18,093 bases of DNA from Clostridiaceae bacterium (GCA_016292455.1 JAEDIL010000028.1:1-18093), one strand, 5' to 3'; shown: positions 5,263 to 13,004, numbered from the stretch's first letter. Numbers and translations: made by a program. The notes: generated by a model from the sequence alone, not told the origin.

Positions 5263-6315
5263 TTATGTGAAAATCAGGATGAAAAGCTTTGTCATGAGAA
5301 AGCCGACGAGTCCGCAGCCGGGAAAAGTCAGCACCCATGTCAGCACCATTTCCTTGACAACGGAAAAGTTGATTGCGGAAACGCGGCGGACTGCGCCGAC
5401 GCCCATTATTGACGTTGTTTTTGAGTGTGTGGTTGAAACCGGAAGGCTGAATACCGAGCAGATGAGCAGTGCAAGCGCGGCAGCTATGTCTGCCGAAAAG
5501 CCCTGATATTTTTCAAGCTTTACCATATCCATGCCGACGGATTTGATAATTTTCTTTCCGCCCATGGCGGTGCCGAGAGCCATAACAACCGAGCAGACTG
5601 CCATCAGCCAGAGGGGAATCTGAATGTTTTCCGGGAGCGACTGTCCCTGCGACATATAAACGCAAAGAAGAATGACGCCCATGAATTTCTGTCCGTCCTG
5701 AGCGCCGTGCATGAATGCCATTGACGCCGCGCCGACAATCTGAGCGCCGCGGAAAAAAGGCTCTGTTTTCGGTCTGTTCGCGTTCTGAAAAATGACCGTA
5801 ACCGTTTTGCATACAAGCCAGCCGAGACCGAAACCTAAAAGCACGGAAATTCCGATTCCGTAAACGACTTTGATCCATTCGCTGCCGTTCACACAGCTAA
5901 GGTTGCCGTGCAGGGCAATTGCGCTGCCGGTGAGTCCGGCGATGAGGGCATGACTTTCGCTTGTCGGAATTCCGAAAAGCCACGCAAGCACCGCCCAGAG
6001 CACTATTGCAAAAAGTGCCGCGCTCAGCGTGATGATTGCAATTTTCGGGTTTGTGCCGAAATCCACCATTTTTGTAATTGTTTCGGCAACCGTTGCATTG
6101 ACCAGCGTCATAATGAAAACACCGAGGAAGTTGAAAACCGCCGCCATTAAAATTGCCGCGCCGGGAGTCATACAGCGCGTTGTAACGCAGGTTGCAATTG
6201 CGTTCGGTGCGTCCGTCCAGCCGTTGACGAGAATGACGCCGAGAGTCAGCGTTACCGCAATAAAAAGCAGCGGATTTGCCGTGATCAGACTCCGGAATTC
6301 TGAGAATGAGTTCAT
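5263..6315 (-). CDS. pit: Pit-family inorganic phosphate transporter
   Basis: This 350-aa integral membrane protein of the PiT family imports phosphate with H+ or Na+. Both halves of the inverted repeat typical of the family are visible. The first half has NGWTDAPNAIAT (31-42) and GIPTSESHALIAGLTGSAIA. The second has MHGAQDGQKFMGV and SLPVSTTHSKTTSIMGVG. About ten hydrophobic segments can be counted, and the length is normal for the short bacterial form. The ribosome binding site AAAGGAGGTC (6321-6330) sits just before the ATG. No convincing promoter was found in the A/T-rich DNA upstream; TTGTTC with TAGTAT at 19 nt is a weak candidate. The DUF47 gene follows in the same operon. Confidence 0.95.
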   Translation of the reverse strand: MNSFSEFRSLITANPLLFIAVTLTLGVILVNGWTDAPNAIATCVTTRCMTPGAAILMAAVFNFLGVFIMTLVNATVAETITKMVDFGTNPKIAIITLSAALFAIVLWAVLAWLFGIPTSESHALIAGLTGSAIALHGNLSCVNGSEWIKVVYGIGISVLLGFGLGWLVCKTVTVIFQNANRPKTEPFFRGAQIVGAASMAFMHGAQDGQKFMGVILLCVYMSQGQSLPENIQIPLWLMAVCSVVMALGTAMGGKKIIKSVGMDMVKLEKYQGFSADIAAALALLICSVFSLPVSTTHSKTTSIMGVGAVRRVSAINFSVVKEMVLTWVLTFPGCGLVGFLMTKLFILIFT

Positions 6316-6330
6316 TGCCGGACCTCCTTT

Positions 6331-6547
6331 GTTTTAAATACTATCTGTTTTCTGAAATATCGGAACAAATGTTTTGAAATATAAAAGTATTACGTATTAG
6401 AGAAGATGAATCAGTAAAAAATCAGAAAGTGCAGGGCATAACATATATTGAGTATTTCCGCCTGAAAGAAAAATATCTGTAAAACTTTCAGCTTTGTGGA
6501 AATGTTTAACGTCTGCGACTGAGCGGGCATTATCCGCCTTTAACAAG
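6331..6547. other. Intergenic region between pit (-) and ychF (+)
   Basis: No gene is supported here. A 7-bp dyad CTGAAAG/CTTTCAG (6462-6468/6485-6491) and a short GCGG/CCGC dyad near 6517-6531 are visible. The rest is A/T-rich and probably carries the unlocated pit promoter. Confidence 0.5.
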
Positions 6548-6576
6548 TTGACTTCCGGAAAGATTTGTAATATAAT
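6548..6576 (+). promoter_or_regulatory. Strong sigma-A promoter of ychF
   Basis: TTGACT (6548-6553), a 17-nt spacer, and the perfect -10 TATAAT (6571-6576). The expected start near 6583 leaves a leader of about 100 nt. Confidence 0.9.
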
Positions 6577-6590
6577 TACAGCTGTGCGAT

Positions 6591-6637
6591 TGCCGGAAGG
6601 CAGGCTTGTGCGCATGCTCCGCCATGGCTGATGGCGG
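6591..6637 (+). promoter_or_regulatory. Two stable hairpins in the ychF leader
   Basis: TGCC-GGAA-GGCA (6591-6602) closes on a GNRA-type GGAA loop. CCGCCAT-GGCTG-ATGGCGG (6619-6637) is a perfect 7-bp stem. No T-run follows either, so they are not terminators. They may stabilise the mRNA or bind a regulator. No known riboswitch class was recognised. Confidence 0.45.
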
Positions 6638-6683
6638 CTGAAACAAAAAACAACTGATATGTGATAAAAGAGGTTAAAAGAAT

Positions 6684-7778
6684 ATGAAGCTTGGAATTGT
6701 CGGTTTGCCGAATGTCGGCAAAAGCACTCTTTTTAATGCAATCACCAACGCGGGTGCGCAGTCGGAAAACTATCCGTTCTGCACAATTGAACCGAATGTC
6801 GGCATAGTTGCCGTTCCGGACCCGCGCCTTGATTCGCTTGCAGAAATGTATTCTCCGCTGAAAGTTACTCCGGCAACGGTTGAATTCGTTGACATAGCAG
6901 GTCTTGTCCGCGGTGCTTCAAAGGGCGAGGGACTCGGCAACAAGTTCCTTTCCCATATCCGCGAGGTTGACGCAATTGTTCACGTTGTGCGCTGTTTTGA
7001 AAGCGACAACATTATTCATGTTGACGGCTCGGTTGACGCAAAGCGCGACATTGAAACAATCAACCTTGAACTTGTTCTTTCCGACCTTGAAATGGTTGAA
7101 AGAAGAATTGACCGCGCAACAAAGGCAATGAAAGGCGACAAGTCGCTTGCGCAGGAGGTTGCTTTTTTCAAAAGAATCAAGGAAGCGCTTGAAAACGAAA
7201 AACCGGCAAGGAGCGTTGAATGTGATGAAACGGAAAAGGCTCTGCTTGACAGCGCCTGCCTGCTGACAGCGAAAAAGGTTATCTATGCCTGCAACATGAG
7301 CGAGCAGGACTTTACAAACGGAATTGAAGAAAACGAAAACTATAAAGCCGTCTGTGCTCTTGCCGAAGTTGAGGGCAGCGAGGTGCTTCCGATCTGCGCC
7401 GGTCTTGAAGCCGAAATTTCATCGCTTTCAAAGGAGGACAAGGAAATTTTCCTTGCCGACCTCGGCGTTGAAGAGGGCGGACTTGACCTCTTGATCAAAA
7501 AGTGCTATCACCTTCTCGGTCTTATTTCATATCTGACCGCCGGAAAACCCGAAGTCAGAGCGTGGACAATCAAAGAGGGCACAAAGGCACCGCAGGCAGC
7601 CGGAAAGATTCATTCGGATTTTGAACGCGGCTTTATCCGCGCGGAAGTTGTCACTTTTGAAAATCTCATGGAATGCGGTTCGCTTGCCGCCGCGAGGGAA
7701 AAGGGACTTATCCGCTCCGAGGGTAAGGAGTACGTTATGAAGGACGGAGACATTGTTCATTTCCTGTTCAATGTGTAA
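6684..7778 (+). CDS. ychF: YchF / OLA1-type ATPase (Obg-family P-loop protein)
   Basis: This 364-aa cytosolic protein has the full length and layout of the universal YchF/OLA1 family. Walker A is GLPNVGKST (7-15), the G3 motif is DIAGLV (70-75), and a coiled-coil insertion spans about 130-175. The G4 position reads NMSE (204-207) rather than NKxD. This change is characteristic of YchF and explains its preference for ATP over GTP. The C-terminal TGS domain (about 281-364) includes the usual FERGFIRAEVV motif. YchF associates with ribosomes and affects the oxidative stress response in several bacteria. AGAGG (6669-6673) is an acceptable ribosome binding site. It is a single-gene unit with a strong promoter and its own terminator. 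Confidence 0.97.
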   Translation: MKLGIVGLPNVGKSTLFNAITNAGAQSENYPFCTIEPNVGIVAVPDPRLDSLAEMYSPLKVTPATVEFVDIAGLVRGASKGEGLGNKFLSHIREVDAIVHVVRCFESDNIIHVDGSVDAKRDIETINLELVLSDLEMVERRIDRATKAMKGDKSLAQEVAFFKRIKEALENEKPARSVECDETEKALLDSACLLTAKKVIYACNMSEQDFTNGIEENENYKAVCALAEVEGSEVLPICAGLEAEISSLSKEDKEIFLADLGVEEGGLDLLIKKCYHLLGLISYLTAGKPEVRAWTIKEGTKAPQAAGKIHSDFERGFIRAEVVTFENLMECGSLAAAREKGLIRSEGKEYVMKDGDIVHFLFNV

Positions 7779-7854
7779 TTGATGACACAAGGACGCCGTG
7801 ATTGTGACGCTTTTGAGCGGCGACTCGGCATTTCATACAAAATTTCAATAAAAT

Positions 7855-7900
7855 AACGCTCCGCTTTGAAAAAATTGTTGACAAACGGAGCGTTTTTATT
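7855..7900 (+). terminator. Terminator of ychF
   Basis: AACGCTCCG (7855-7863) pairs with CGGAGCGTT (7886-7894), extended inside by TTTG/CAAA, and a T5 run (7893-7897) follows. It starts about 75 nt after the stop codon and overlaps the next promoter. Confidence 0.82.
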
Positions 7901-7907
7901 ATAGAAT
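7878..7907 (+). promoter_or_regulatory. Sigma-A promoter of the lipoprotein gene, overlapping the ychF terminator
   Basis: A perfect TTGACA (7878-7883) is separated by 18 nt from TAGAAT (7902-7907). The spacer contains the 3' arm and T-run of the ychF terminator. Confidence 0.8.
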
Positions 7908-7991
7908 ATATCAAGAATATGACTCGGATTGCGTTTTCATCGCAAGCGGCATATTACTGAAAATACCAATTAAAATTGGAGGAGAAAAGCA

Positions 7992-8894
7992 ATGAAAAAA
8001 GCAATTCGTATCCTTGCTGTTGTTTTGTGTCTCGTTCTTTCCGTCACTGCACTGACCGGCTGCACCGTCAACCTTCAGGTCAATGTCAAGAATGAGGGCG
8101 GAGCCGCTGCCGCAAACAACACACCCGCACCCGCTCCGTCAACAACTCAGCCTACAACTCAGCCCACAACTCAGCCTGCTGAAAGCAAACCCGCTGACGC
8201 TTCGGCAACAACTCAGTCCCCGACTCTGCCTGCCGAAAGCAAACCTGCCGATGCTCCGGCCGCTGAACTTTCCGCAAGTTCTTCAAAGGCTGACATCGTT
8301 GCTGAGTACGCCAAAGTCTACAACACCACAAAGGCTACCGGAACCTTCACAAGTTACGATACCATGGATCTCACCAGCGTTCTTATTGACGGCAAGGAAA
8401 ACTCGACGGTTAAGAATCTTGCCGCAGGCGTTGTAAAGGCTGAGGGAAAGAACATGCCGCTTCCGCCGTATACCGAAAGTGATCCGGCTAACGAATGTCT
8501 CATTACCGAAGCTGATATTGCCTCTGCAACTTATACCGACAACGGCGACGGAACCGCAACAATCAAGCTTGTTCCCATTGCCTGCACAAACTCAAAGAGA
8601 CTTCAGGACGCTCAGGGCAAGATGTTCAACGTTATGGAGGACGTTAAGCCGACTCTTGAAAATATCAAACTTATTTCATGGGCACAGGGCGACGCCGACT
8701 CAAACGTGACTCTCAGATGTGACGGCGGCTATGCCGAAGTCACCTATAACAAGGACACCAAGATGATGACCAAGGCTGTCTATTGCCTTATCACCATCGC
8801 TGATGTTCAGCACGCCAACGTTTCCTTCATCATCAAGGACAAGAGCGCAACCGCGACCTTCGACTATAAGATGATCTTCCCCGAAAACGGCTGA
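7992..8894 (+). CDS. Secreted lipoprotein with Thr/Pro-rich repeat linker, function unknown
   Basis: The 300-aa product has a type II signal peptide: basic MKKAIR, a hydrophobic core, and lipobox LTGC with the lipidated Cys at residue 24. It should be anchored on the outer face of the membrane. Residues about 36-100 are a low-complexity linker with three TTQP units and two AESKPAD units. The rest (about 100-300) looks like a beta-rich globular domain without a motif I recognise. It has few Cys and no obvious catalytic site. NADSNVTLRCDGGYAEVTYN-like strands suggest a ligand-binding or structural role. GGAGGAG (7978-7984) lies 7 nt before the ATG. It has its own promoter and is followed by terminators, so it is probably monocistronic. 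Confidence 0.9.
   Translation: MKKAIRILAVVLCLVLSVTALTGCTVNLQVNVKNEGGAAAANNTPAPAPSTTQPTTQPTTQPAESKPADASATTQSPTLPAESKPADAPAAELSASSSKADIVAEYAKVYNTTKATGTFTSYDTMDLTSVLIDGKENSTVKNLAAGVVKAEGKNMPLPPYTESDPANECLITEADIASATYTDNGDGTATIKLVPIACTNSKRLQDAQGKMFNVMEDVKPTLENIKLISWAQGDADSNVTLRCDGGYAEVTYNKDTKMMTKAVYCLITIADVQHANVSFIIKDKSATATFDYKMIFPENG
8142..8255 (+). repeat. Nested tandem repeats in the lipoprotein linker
   Basis: A 12-nt unit (ACAACTCAGCCT and close forms, encoding TTQP) occurs three times at 8142-8177. A 48-nt block at 8154-8201 recurs at 8208-8255 with a 54-nt period, and many of the differences fall at third codon positions. Confidence 0.85.
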
Positions 8895-8954
8895 TAAAAC
8901 CGGAAAATTATGTGGCTGTAAAAAAGTGCAGACCGCATAAACCAAGACAAACAG

Positions 8955-8993
8955 AGGGTTTCTTTGGATGTAAAAGTCCGAAGAAACCCTTTA
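8955..8993 (+). terminator. Probable terminator after the lipoprotein gene
   Basis: A 14-bp stem with one G-T pair (8955-8968 with 8977-8990) encloses an 8-nt loop. The T-run is short (TTT), so termination may be incomplete. It lies 60 nt after the stop codon. Confidence 0.65.
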
Positions 8994-9300
8994 AAGCATT
9001 ATAAGCTTAAAAGTTGCAAAAACTCAGCTTTTGGGTTTTTGCTATAAACGAACCTCGTCCTCGGAGTACCTCTGAACGCCGTTGGGTAACCCCAAATGAT
9101 TAAAAGCCTTATTTGGACTCGGTTTGTTTATTCTGCGCATTTTTTCAAGTCCATAAAAAGAAGCTGTAAAAAAACTTTCGTTTTTTTACAGCTCCATTTT
9201 TATATGTCTGTCAGAACTAAGTGGCTTTCGCATTTAGCACAGAACAAAAAGAAAAATGATTAAATAATTCGTCTGCTTTTTGTTTAATTTCTTTGTTGTT
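8994..9300. other. Long non-coding gap with hairpins between convergent genes
   Basis: No gene is supported here. An 11-bp hairpin (9016-9026 with 9032-9042, one G-T pair) contains GCAAAAAC/GTTTTTGC. The stretch 9043-9150 has no recognisable feature. A bidirectional terminator follows at 9162-9193. Confidence 0.5.
9162..9193. terminator. Bidirectional terminator between lipoprotein (+) and hydrolase (-) genes
   Basis: A perfect 14-bp stem, AGCTGTAAAAAAAC (9162-9175) with GTTTTTTTACAGCT (9180-9193), has a 4-nt loop. It is T-rich beyond on both strands (CCATTTTTAT on plus, TCTTTTTATGG on minus). It sits between convergent genes. Confidence 0.85.
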
Positions 9301-10935
9301 TCAATCGGTCACTGCCGCTTTGGAGGGAATCAATTTTGCAAGGATTTTAAGAAGACCGGTAAGCCAGCGTAAGAGTGAACGAATCAGGGCGGAAATCCCT
9401 TCGTTTTTGGTTGTCGGATTATCTTCGTCGTCGTTGGCTTCCCAGTTGTAGGTATTGCAGTTTTCTTCTGTCATGACGGACATTACTTTCGTGTCATTGT
9501 CGTAAACCATGAACTGCGTATACTTAAAGTCATCAACGGTGAGCTGTCTGTCCGCCCTCATGGCAGCATAAAGTATTTCGTATTCGGCGTCCGGACGGTC
9601 GGTATGATTGACGCCCTTTGCAAACCATGTATAATCGGGGAAAAGACAGGTAGAAGCGTCAATCTGCTTGTCGGGGGAGATATACTTTCCCTTATCTTCG
9701 GCAAGTCTGTCTGCGATATAATCCTCGCCGAGCGTTCCGTAAACCGTAGAGGTCGTGGCGCCGAAAGAAGCTCTGGTGGCGGACACATACTGATCGGCGA
9801 TAGCGTCTGAGGATTCAATGATCGGAACAATCTGATGGCCGTACTTTGCGAAAACAACAATTTTAACACCGTCGGCTTCCACTTGTTTCAAAATTTCGGG
9901 AAGCTTCCGGCGAACTTTTTCGTCGTAGTTGTCAAGCTTTGCAATAAGTCCGGCATATTTGATTCTCTTTTCACTGCCCTCTTTGCCGAAAACATAGTTT
10001 ATGGCATTATCGTAATCGTCCTCGGTAACGGCTGACCAGTAAACCGGCCATGTAAAGAACGTTGAAAGGGCAAGGGCGGAGGTAACACCTTCAAAAAGCC
10101 TATAATATAGCTTTTCTCTTACAACACCGACAACAGAACCGACGACCCCTGTTTTCATAAGCAGGTCAAGGGTCTGATTAACAAACTCGTCAACATTGAA
10201 CAGCCCGTTTGCGTTGCAGTCGGCAATAAAACGGTTGATGGCATTGCCGTTGATTCGGAATTTTCCGCTGATCGGCTCGCTGATGATTTCGGCACCGCCT
10301 ACAACCGAACTGTCAAAGCTGACACCGTAAAGATCGTCAGTACCGTATTTTTCAATATAAGCGACAATCACGCTCGTGCCCAGACAGAAGCTTTGAACCG
10401 AAACCTTGTCTTTGCCGGTGACGAATTTGATTCTCTCAATATACGCTTTGAGCGAAGCGGCGGATTCATAAGGGTCGAGTCTCCAGTCATACCAGAAAAT
10501 GAAATTACGGCACTTCGGATTCTTCAGCCAATTTTCCATCGTCCGAATACGTTCCTTTGAAACGCCCTGACCCTCGGCGGGGTTACCGTTTTCGTCAAGT
10601 CTTGCTTCCGCAAACAGTTCGCCGATCTCCTTTTCGAGAGCGGCATAATATCTGTCGAAATTGCCGGTGCCTAATCCCTCGACGAGGAACGGCATAACAA
10701 CGTTGATTACGGAAGAATAAAGCTCGTTTTTTTCGATTTCATCTCCCTTGCTGAGCATTTCGCTGAAATGAAAAATAACTTCTCCGTCTTTGTTGTAAAG
10801 GGGTTCTCCGTCGCCGAAAATTCTGACAACAGGAATATCAAGAAGCTTATAAGATGCTGCCGAAGCCGAAACAGCGGGAGAGAAAACCGTAACCGTCATA
10901 ATTACGGCTAAAAGCACCGAAATCAGTTTTTTCAT
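9301..10935 (-). CDS. Secreted LCAT-like alpha/beta hydrolase with Cys at the nucleophile position
   Basis: The 544-aa product has a signal peptide (basic MKK, hydrophobic core, cleavage likely after ASA near residue 27). WYDWRLDP (148-155) matches the YDWR motif of the lecithin:cholesterol acyltransferase/lipase family. It is followed at the normal distance by the nucleophile elbow, which reads SFCLG (182-186): Cys184 stands where GxSxG lipases have Ser. Asp377 (SSDAIAD) and His444 (VNHTDRP) are plausible other triad members. The stretch 513-537 is a basic amphipathic or hydrophobic helix that could touch the membrane. Substrate is unknown; esters of lipids or wall polymers are possible. A divergent or inactive hydrolase cannot be excluded. 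AAGGAG (10944-10949) fixes the start; another ATG 4 nt upstream is out of frame. The acyltransferase operon lies upstream on the same strand. Confidence 0.82.
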   Translation of the reverse strand: MKKLISVLLAVIMTVTVFSPAVSASAASYKLLDIPVVRIFGDGEPLYNKDGEVIFHFSEMLSKGDEIEKNELYSSVINVVMPFLVEGLGTGNFDRYYAALEKEIGELFAEARLDENGNPAEGQGVSKERIRTMENWLKNPKCRNFIFWYDWRLDPYESAASLKAYIERIKFVTGKDKVSVQSFCLGTSVIVAYIEKYGTDDLYGVSFDSSVVGGAEIISEPISGKFRINGNAINRFIADCNANGLFNVDEFVNQTLDLLMKTGVVGSVVGVVREKLYYRLFEGVTSALALSTFFTWPVYWSAVTEDDYDNAINYVFGKEGSEKRIKYAGLIAKLDNYDEKVRRKLPEILKQVEADGVKIVVFAKYGHQIVPIIESSDAIADQYVSATRASFGATTSTVYGTLGEDYIADRLAEDKGKYISPDKQIDASTCLFPDYTWFAKGVNHTDRPDAEYEILYAAMRADRQLTVDDFKYTQFMVYDNDTKVMSVMTEENCNTYNWEANDDEDNPTTKNEGISALIRSLLRWLTGLLKILAKLIPSKAAVTD

Positions 10936-10965
10936 ACATTTGTCTCCTTATTTACAGTTTATTAA

Positions 10966-10994
10966 AATATAACACATAAATTTTATAAATGCAA
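10966..10994 (-). promoter_or_regulatory. Promoter of the secreted hydrolase gene
   Basis: On the minus strand TTGCAT (10994-10989) is followed after 17 nt by TATATT (10971-10966), about 30 nt before the start codon. A small GCTA-AAAA-TAGC hairpin lies just upstream (11001-11012). Confidence 0.8.
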
Positions 10995-11023
10995 GCGTGT
11001 GCTAAAAATAGCATAGTGAATAT

Positions 11024-11058
11024 AAAAAGGGGCTGTTCAGTCTTTTCAGAACAGTCCC
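11024..11058 (-). terminator. Terminator of the acyltransferase / zinc-ribbon operon
   Basis: On the minus strand GGGACTGTTC (11058-11049) pairs with GAACAGCCCC (11038-11029) with one mismatch, then TTTTT (11028-11024). It begins 16 nt after the stop codon at 11075, so the hydrolase has to be transcribed mainly from its own promoter. Confidence 0.88.
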
Positions 11059-11074
11059 TTAATACGGTATTGTC

Positions 11075-11599
11075 TTATAAAACAAAGAGAGCTTTGAGCT
11101 GCTCGGTCATTTTTTTCGGTCTGATTGCGAAGAGAATAATGAAGAGTGCAGCCGAAAAAGCCAGACTGAGAGCAATTTCCTTTGCTCCGTTATTTGCTAT
11201 GAGTGCAACAAGCGTAAAAACAGCCGAGCTGACTGCTGTTGCAAGGAGCGAAACGCCGTTGTGCAGCAGTCTGCCCTTTTCAAAAAGTGCACTCAGAAAG
11301 TAAACGGCGGAGAGAACGGCAAAAACAGCCGGAACGCCGAACACCCAGAGAGCTTTTGAAGTGAAAAGAGAGACAATGCCGAGCAACGGGCAAAGCACCC
11401 ACGCTGCGCGAAGCAGGAATTTTTGCGGAAAGTCATGACCGAAACGTGGCTTTATAAAGGCTTCTGATTTGTCGTATCGGAGGTATCCAGCGGTTTCAAA
11501 GCCTTGCAGAACCGGTTCACAATCCGCTGCTTTTTCTCCGCAGAGCGGGCAAAGCGTATATTCCTCGCCGAGGTCAACGCCGCATTTTTCACATCTCAT
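11075..11599 (-). CDS. Zinc-ribbon membrane protein, four predicted helices, function unknown
   Basis: The 174-aa product starts with a zinc-ribbon, Cys3-x2-Cys6-x10-Cys17-x2-Cys20 (RCEKCG and CPLCG). A polar linker follows to residue 60, then four hydrophobic segments (about 61-80, 83-105, 114-135, 141-160) and a short basic tail. The layout recalls the uncharacterised clostridial family I remember as DUF6320, but I could not check this. Its ATG overlaps the upstream stop codon by 4 nt (ATGA), a sign of translational coupling to the acyltransferase gene, so the two products probably act together. The zinc ribbon should be cytosolic and could dock the soluble acyltransferase to the membrane; this is inference. 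A terminator follows. Confidence 0.82.
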   Translation of the reverse strand: MRCEKCGVDLGEEYTLCPLCGEKAADCEPVLQGFETAGYLRYDKSEAFIKPRFGHDFPQKFLLRAAWVLCPLLGIVSLFTSKALWVFGVPAVFAVLSAVYFLSALFEKGRLLHNGVSLLATAVSSAVFTLVALIANNGAKEIALSLAFSAALFIILFAIRPKKMTEQLKALFVL

Positions 11600-12921
11600 T
11601 GTTCATACACCCCATTTCTGTCGTTACTTTCAATTCTGAGCTTTACGCCGTCAGCGGCAAGGAAGCGGAAAAAGAACTTTTGCTTTTGCGTGTCGGAGTT
11701 TCCGCTTGAAAAAGTGAGAGTGAAAACTCCGTTGACCGAAGCGGAAGCGCAGCCGAAGTGCTGATACGGCGTGCAGCCGAGAACACCCTCGGCGCGTTGA
11801 ACGTGCTTTGCCATTTCGGGCGGCAGGTCAAAGGAACCGATGTTTGAGAAAAACGCCGTATATGTGTGCTGAACTTTTTCGTATGTTCCTCTCAGAAAGA
11901 TTTTTTTGATGAAATAGGGAACTATCTTTAAAACAGGGTTTGAAGCGGCGCTGACGTTTGCGCTGATTGAAGCGCGGAGACTTTCCGTTGTTGCCTTTTC
12001 CCGGAGCTTGCCGCGTATTGAATCGCAAATAATTTCAAAGGTTACCTCCTCTTTTCCCGAGGGGTCGAAAGCAACGTCCGTCATGAAGCAGAAATTGCGC
12101 AGTGATTTTGAATCAAAGCGGCGGCGCAGGTCAATCGGAATACTGACGCTTATCGGCTTTCCGTCGCGTTCTTCGGTGTTGTAATAGGTAAGAATGAGCA
12201 CTGCGGTGAGATATTCCGTAATCGTGAGTCCATGCTTTTTTGCAACATCTTTCAGGTTGTCAATGCGGCAGATTCCGTGTATGAGGAAGGAATAGCCGGG
12301 CAGAGGATCGTTCTCGCCGATGTGCACCGAAACTCTCGGCGGATTGCTTGCACCAACGTTCGGATCTGCGTGGGTATAGTAATCGTCGCGCGCTTCATAC
12401 GCTTTCGGCTCGTCTGCCGTGTCAAGAACAAGCTTTCCGTCAGCGGGGACATTTTCGCCTTTAAGTGTGAGATAGCGTGCAGCGAGTGTTGAAAGGAAAA
12501 CATTAACAGCGCTGCCGTCTGCCAGTGAATGAAAGCCTTCAAGAACAATCCGCCTTTTTCCGTAAAGAACGCGGAAGCAGGGCTGATTTGTTCCCTCGAG
12601 CGGAATCGGGCGGTAAGGATACTTTGAATCCTCAACAACTTTCGGCATTTCGTCCGTTCTTTCAAAATAACTCCAGAAAAGTCCGTCCCTGAGCTTTACG
12701 CAGAAAAAAGGAAAGCGTTTTGCGGTGTCTTCAACCGCCTTTTGAAGAATATCAGGGTCAATATCCTCGTCAAGAACAAGTGCGGTTCTGAAAGTACGCG
12801 TCCAGTCTTTTCTCCTTGTGGCGGCGTAAAGAGTTGCCGCATTGTCAATTCTGAACCACGGCTTGTCAATGTAGGCGGTATCCGCCGCGGTCTTGCTTTT
12901 GATATTCTTTGCTTTGTTCAA
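11596..12921 (-). CDS. Condensation-fold acyltransferase (alcohol acetyltransferase / PapA-like)
   Basis: The 441-aa product belongs to the CoA-dependent acyltransferase superfamily that includes NRPS condensation domains, PapA5 and alcohol acetyltransferases. The active-site motif HxxxDG is present as FHSLADG (His131, Asp135, Gly136). PIDLRRRF with LRNFCF further on matches the conserved PVDLR...RNF region of the second lobe. No signal peptide or membrane helix is seen, so it is cytosolic or peripheral. Substrates are not known. The start is TTG (12921-12919): AAAGGAG lies 9 nt before it, no ATG exists nearby, and the next internal Met is at residue 92. It is the first gene of an operon with the zinc-ribbon membrane protein, driven by a near-perfect promoter at 12976-13004. 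Confidence 0.85.
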   Translation of the reverse strand: MNKAKNIKSKTAADTAYIDKPWFRIDNAATLYAATRRKDWTRTFRTALVLDEDIDPDILQKAVEDTAKRFPFFCVKLRDGLFWSYFERTDEMPKVVEDSKYPYRPIPLEGTNQPCFRVLYGKRRIVLEGFHSLADGSAVNVFLSTLAARYLTLKGENVPADGKLVLDTADEPKAYEARDDYYTHADPNVGASNPPRVSVHIGENDPLPGYSFLIHGICRIDNLKDVAKKHGLTITEYLTAVLILTYYNTEERDGKPISVSIPIDLRRRFDSKSLRNFCFMTDVAFDPSGKEEVTFEIICDSIRGKLREKATTESLRASISANVSAASNPVLKIVPYFIKKIFLRGTYEKVQHTYTAFFSNIGSFDLPPEMAKHVQRAEGVLGCTPYQHFGCASASVNGVFTLTFSSGNSDTQKQKFFFRFLAADGVKLRIESNDRNGVYEQ

Positions 12922-12975
12922 TTTATGGGTCTCCTTTTCAGCGGCTTCCCGCCGCTTTTGTGATATACGTCAATA

Positions 12976-13004
12976 ATTCTATACATGATTAACTGTTGTG
13001 TCAA
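12976..13004 (-). promoter_or_regulatory. Strong sigma-A promoter of the acyltransferase operon
   Basis: On the minus strand a perfect TTGACA (13004-12999), a 17-nt spacer, then TAGAAT (12981-12976). It lies about 55 nt before the TTG start. Confidence 0.92.

Noticed and set aside
4601..5338. Longer form of the DUF47 gene starting at 5338
   Set aside because: The extra 39 residues come from the end of pit in another frame. The ribosome binding site and family length fit the start at 5221.
6397..6615. 72-aa minus-strand open frame upstream of ychF
   Set aside because: It lies across the ychF promoter, has no ribosome binding site and no recognisable features.
8142..8255. Repeats considered as a CRISPR-like array
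   Set aside because: The units are in frame, encode TTQP and AESKPAD, and have no unique spacers.
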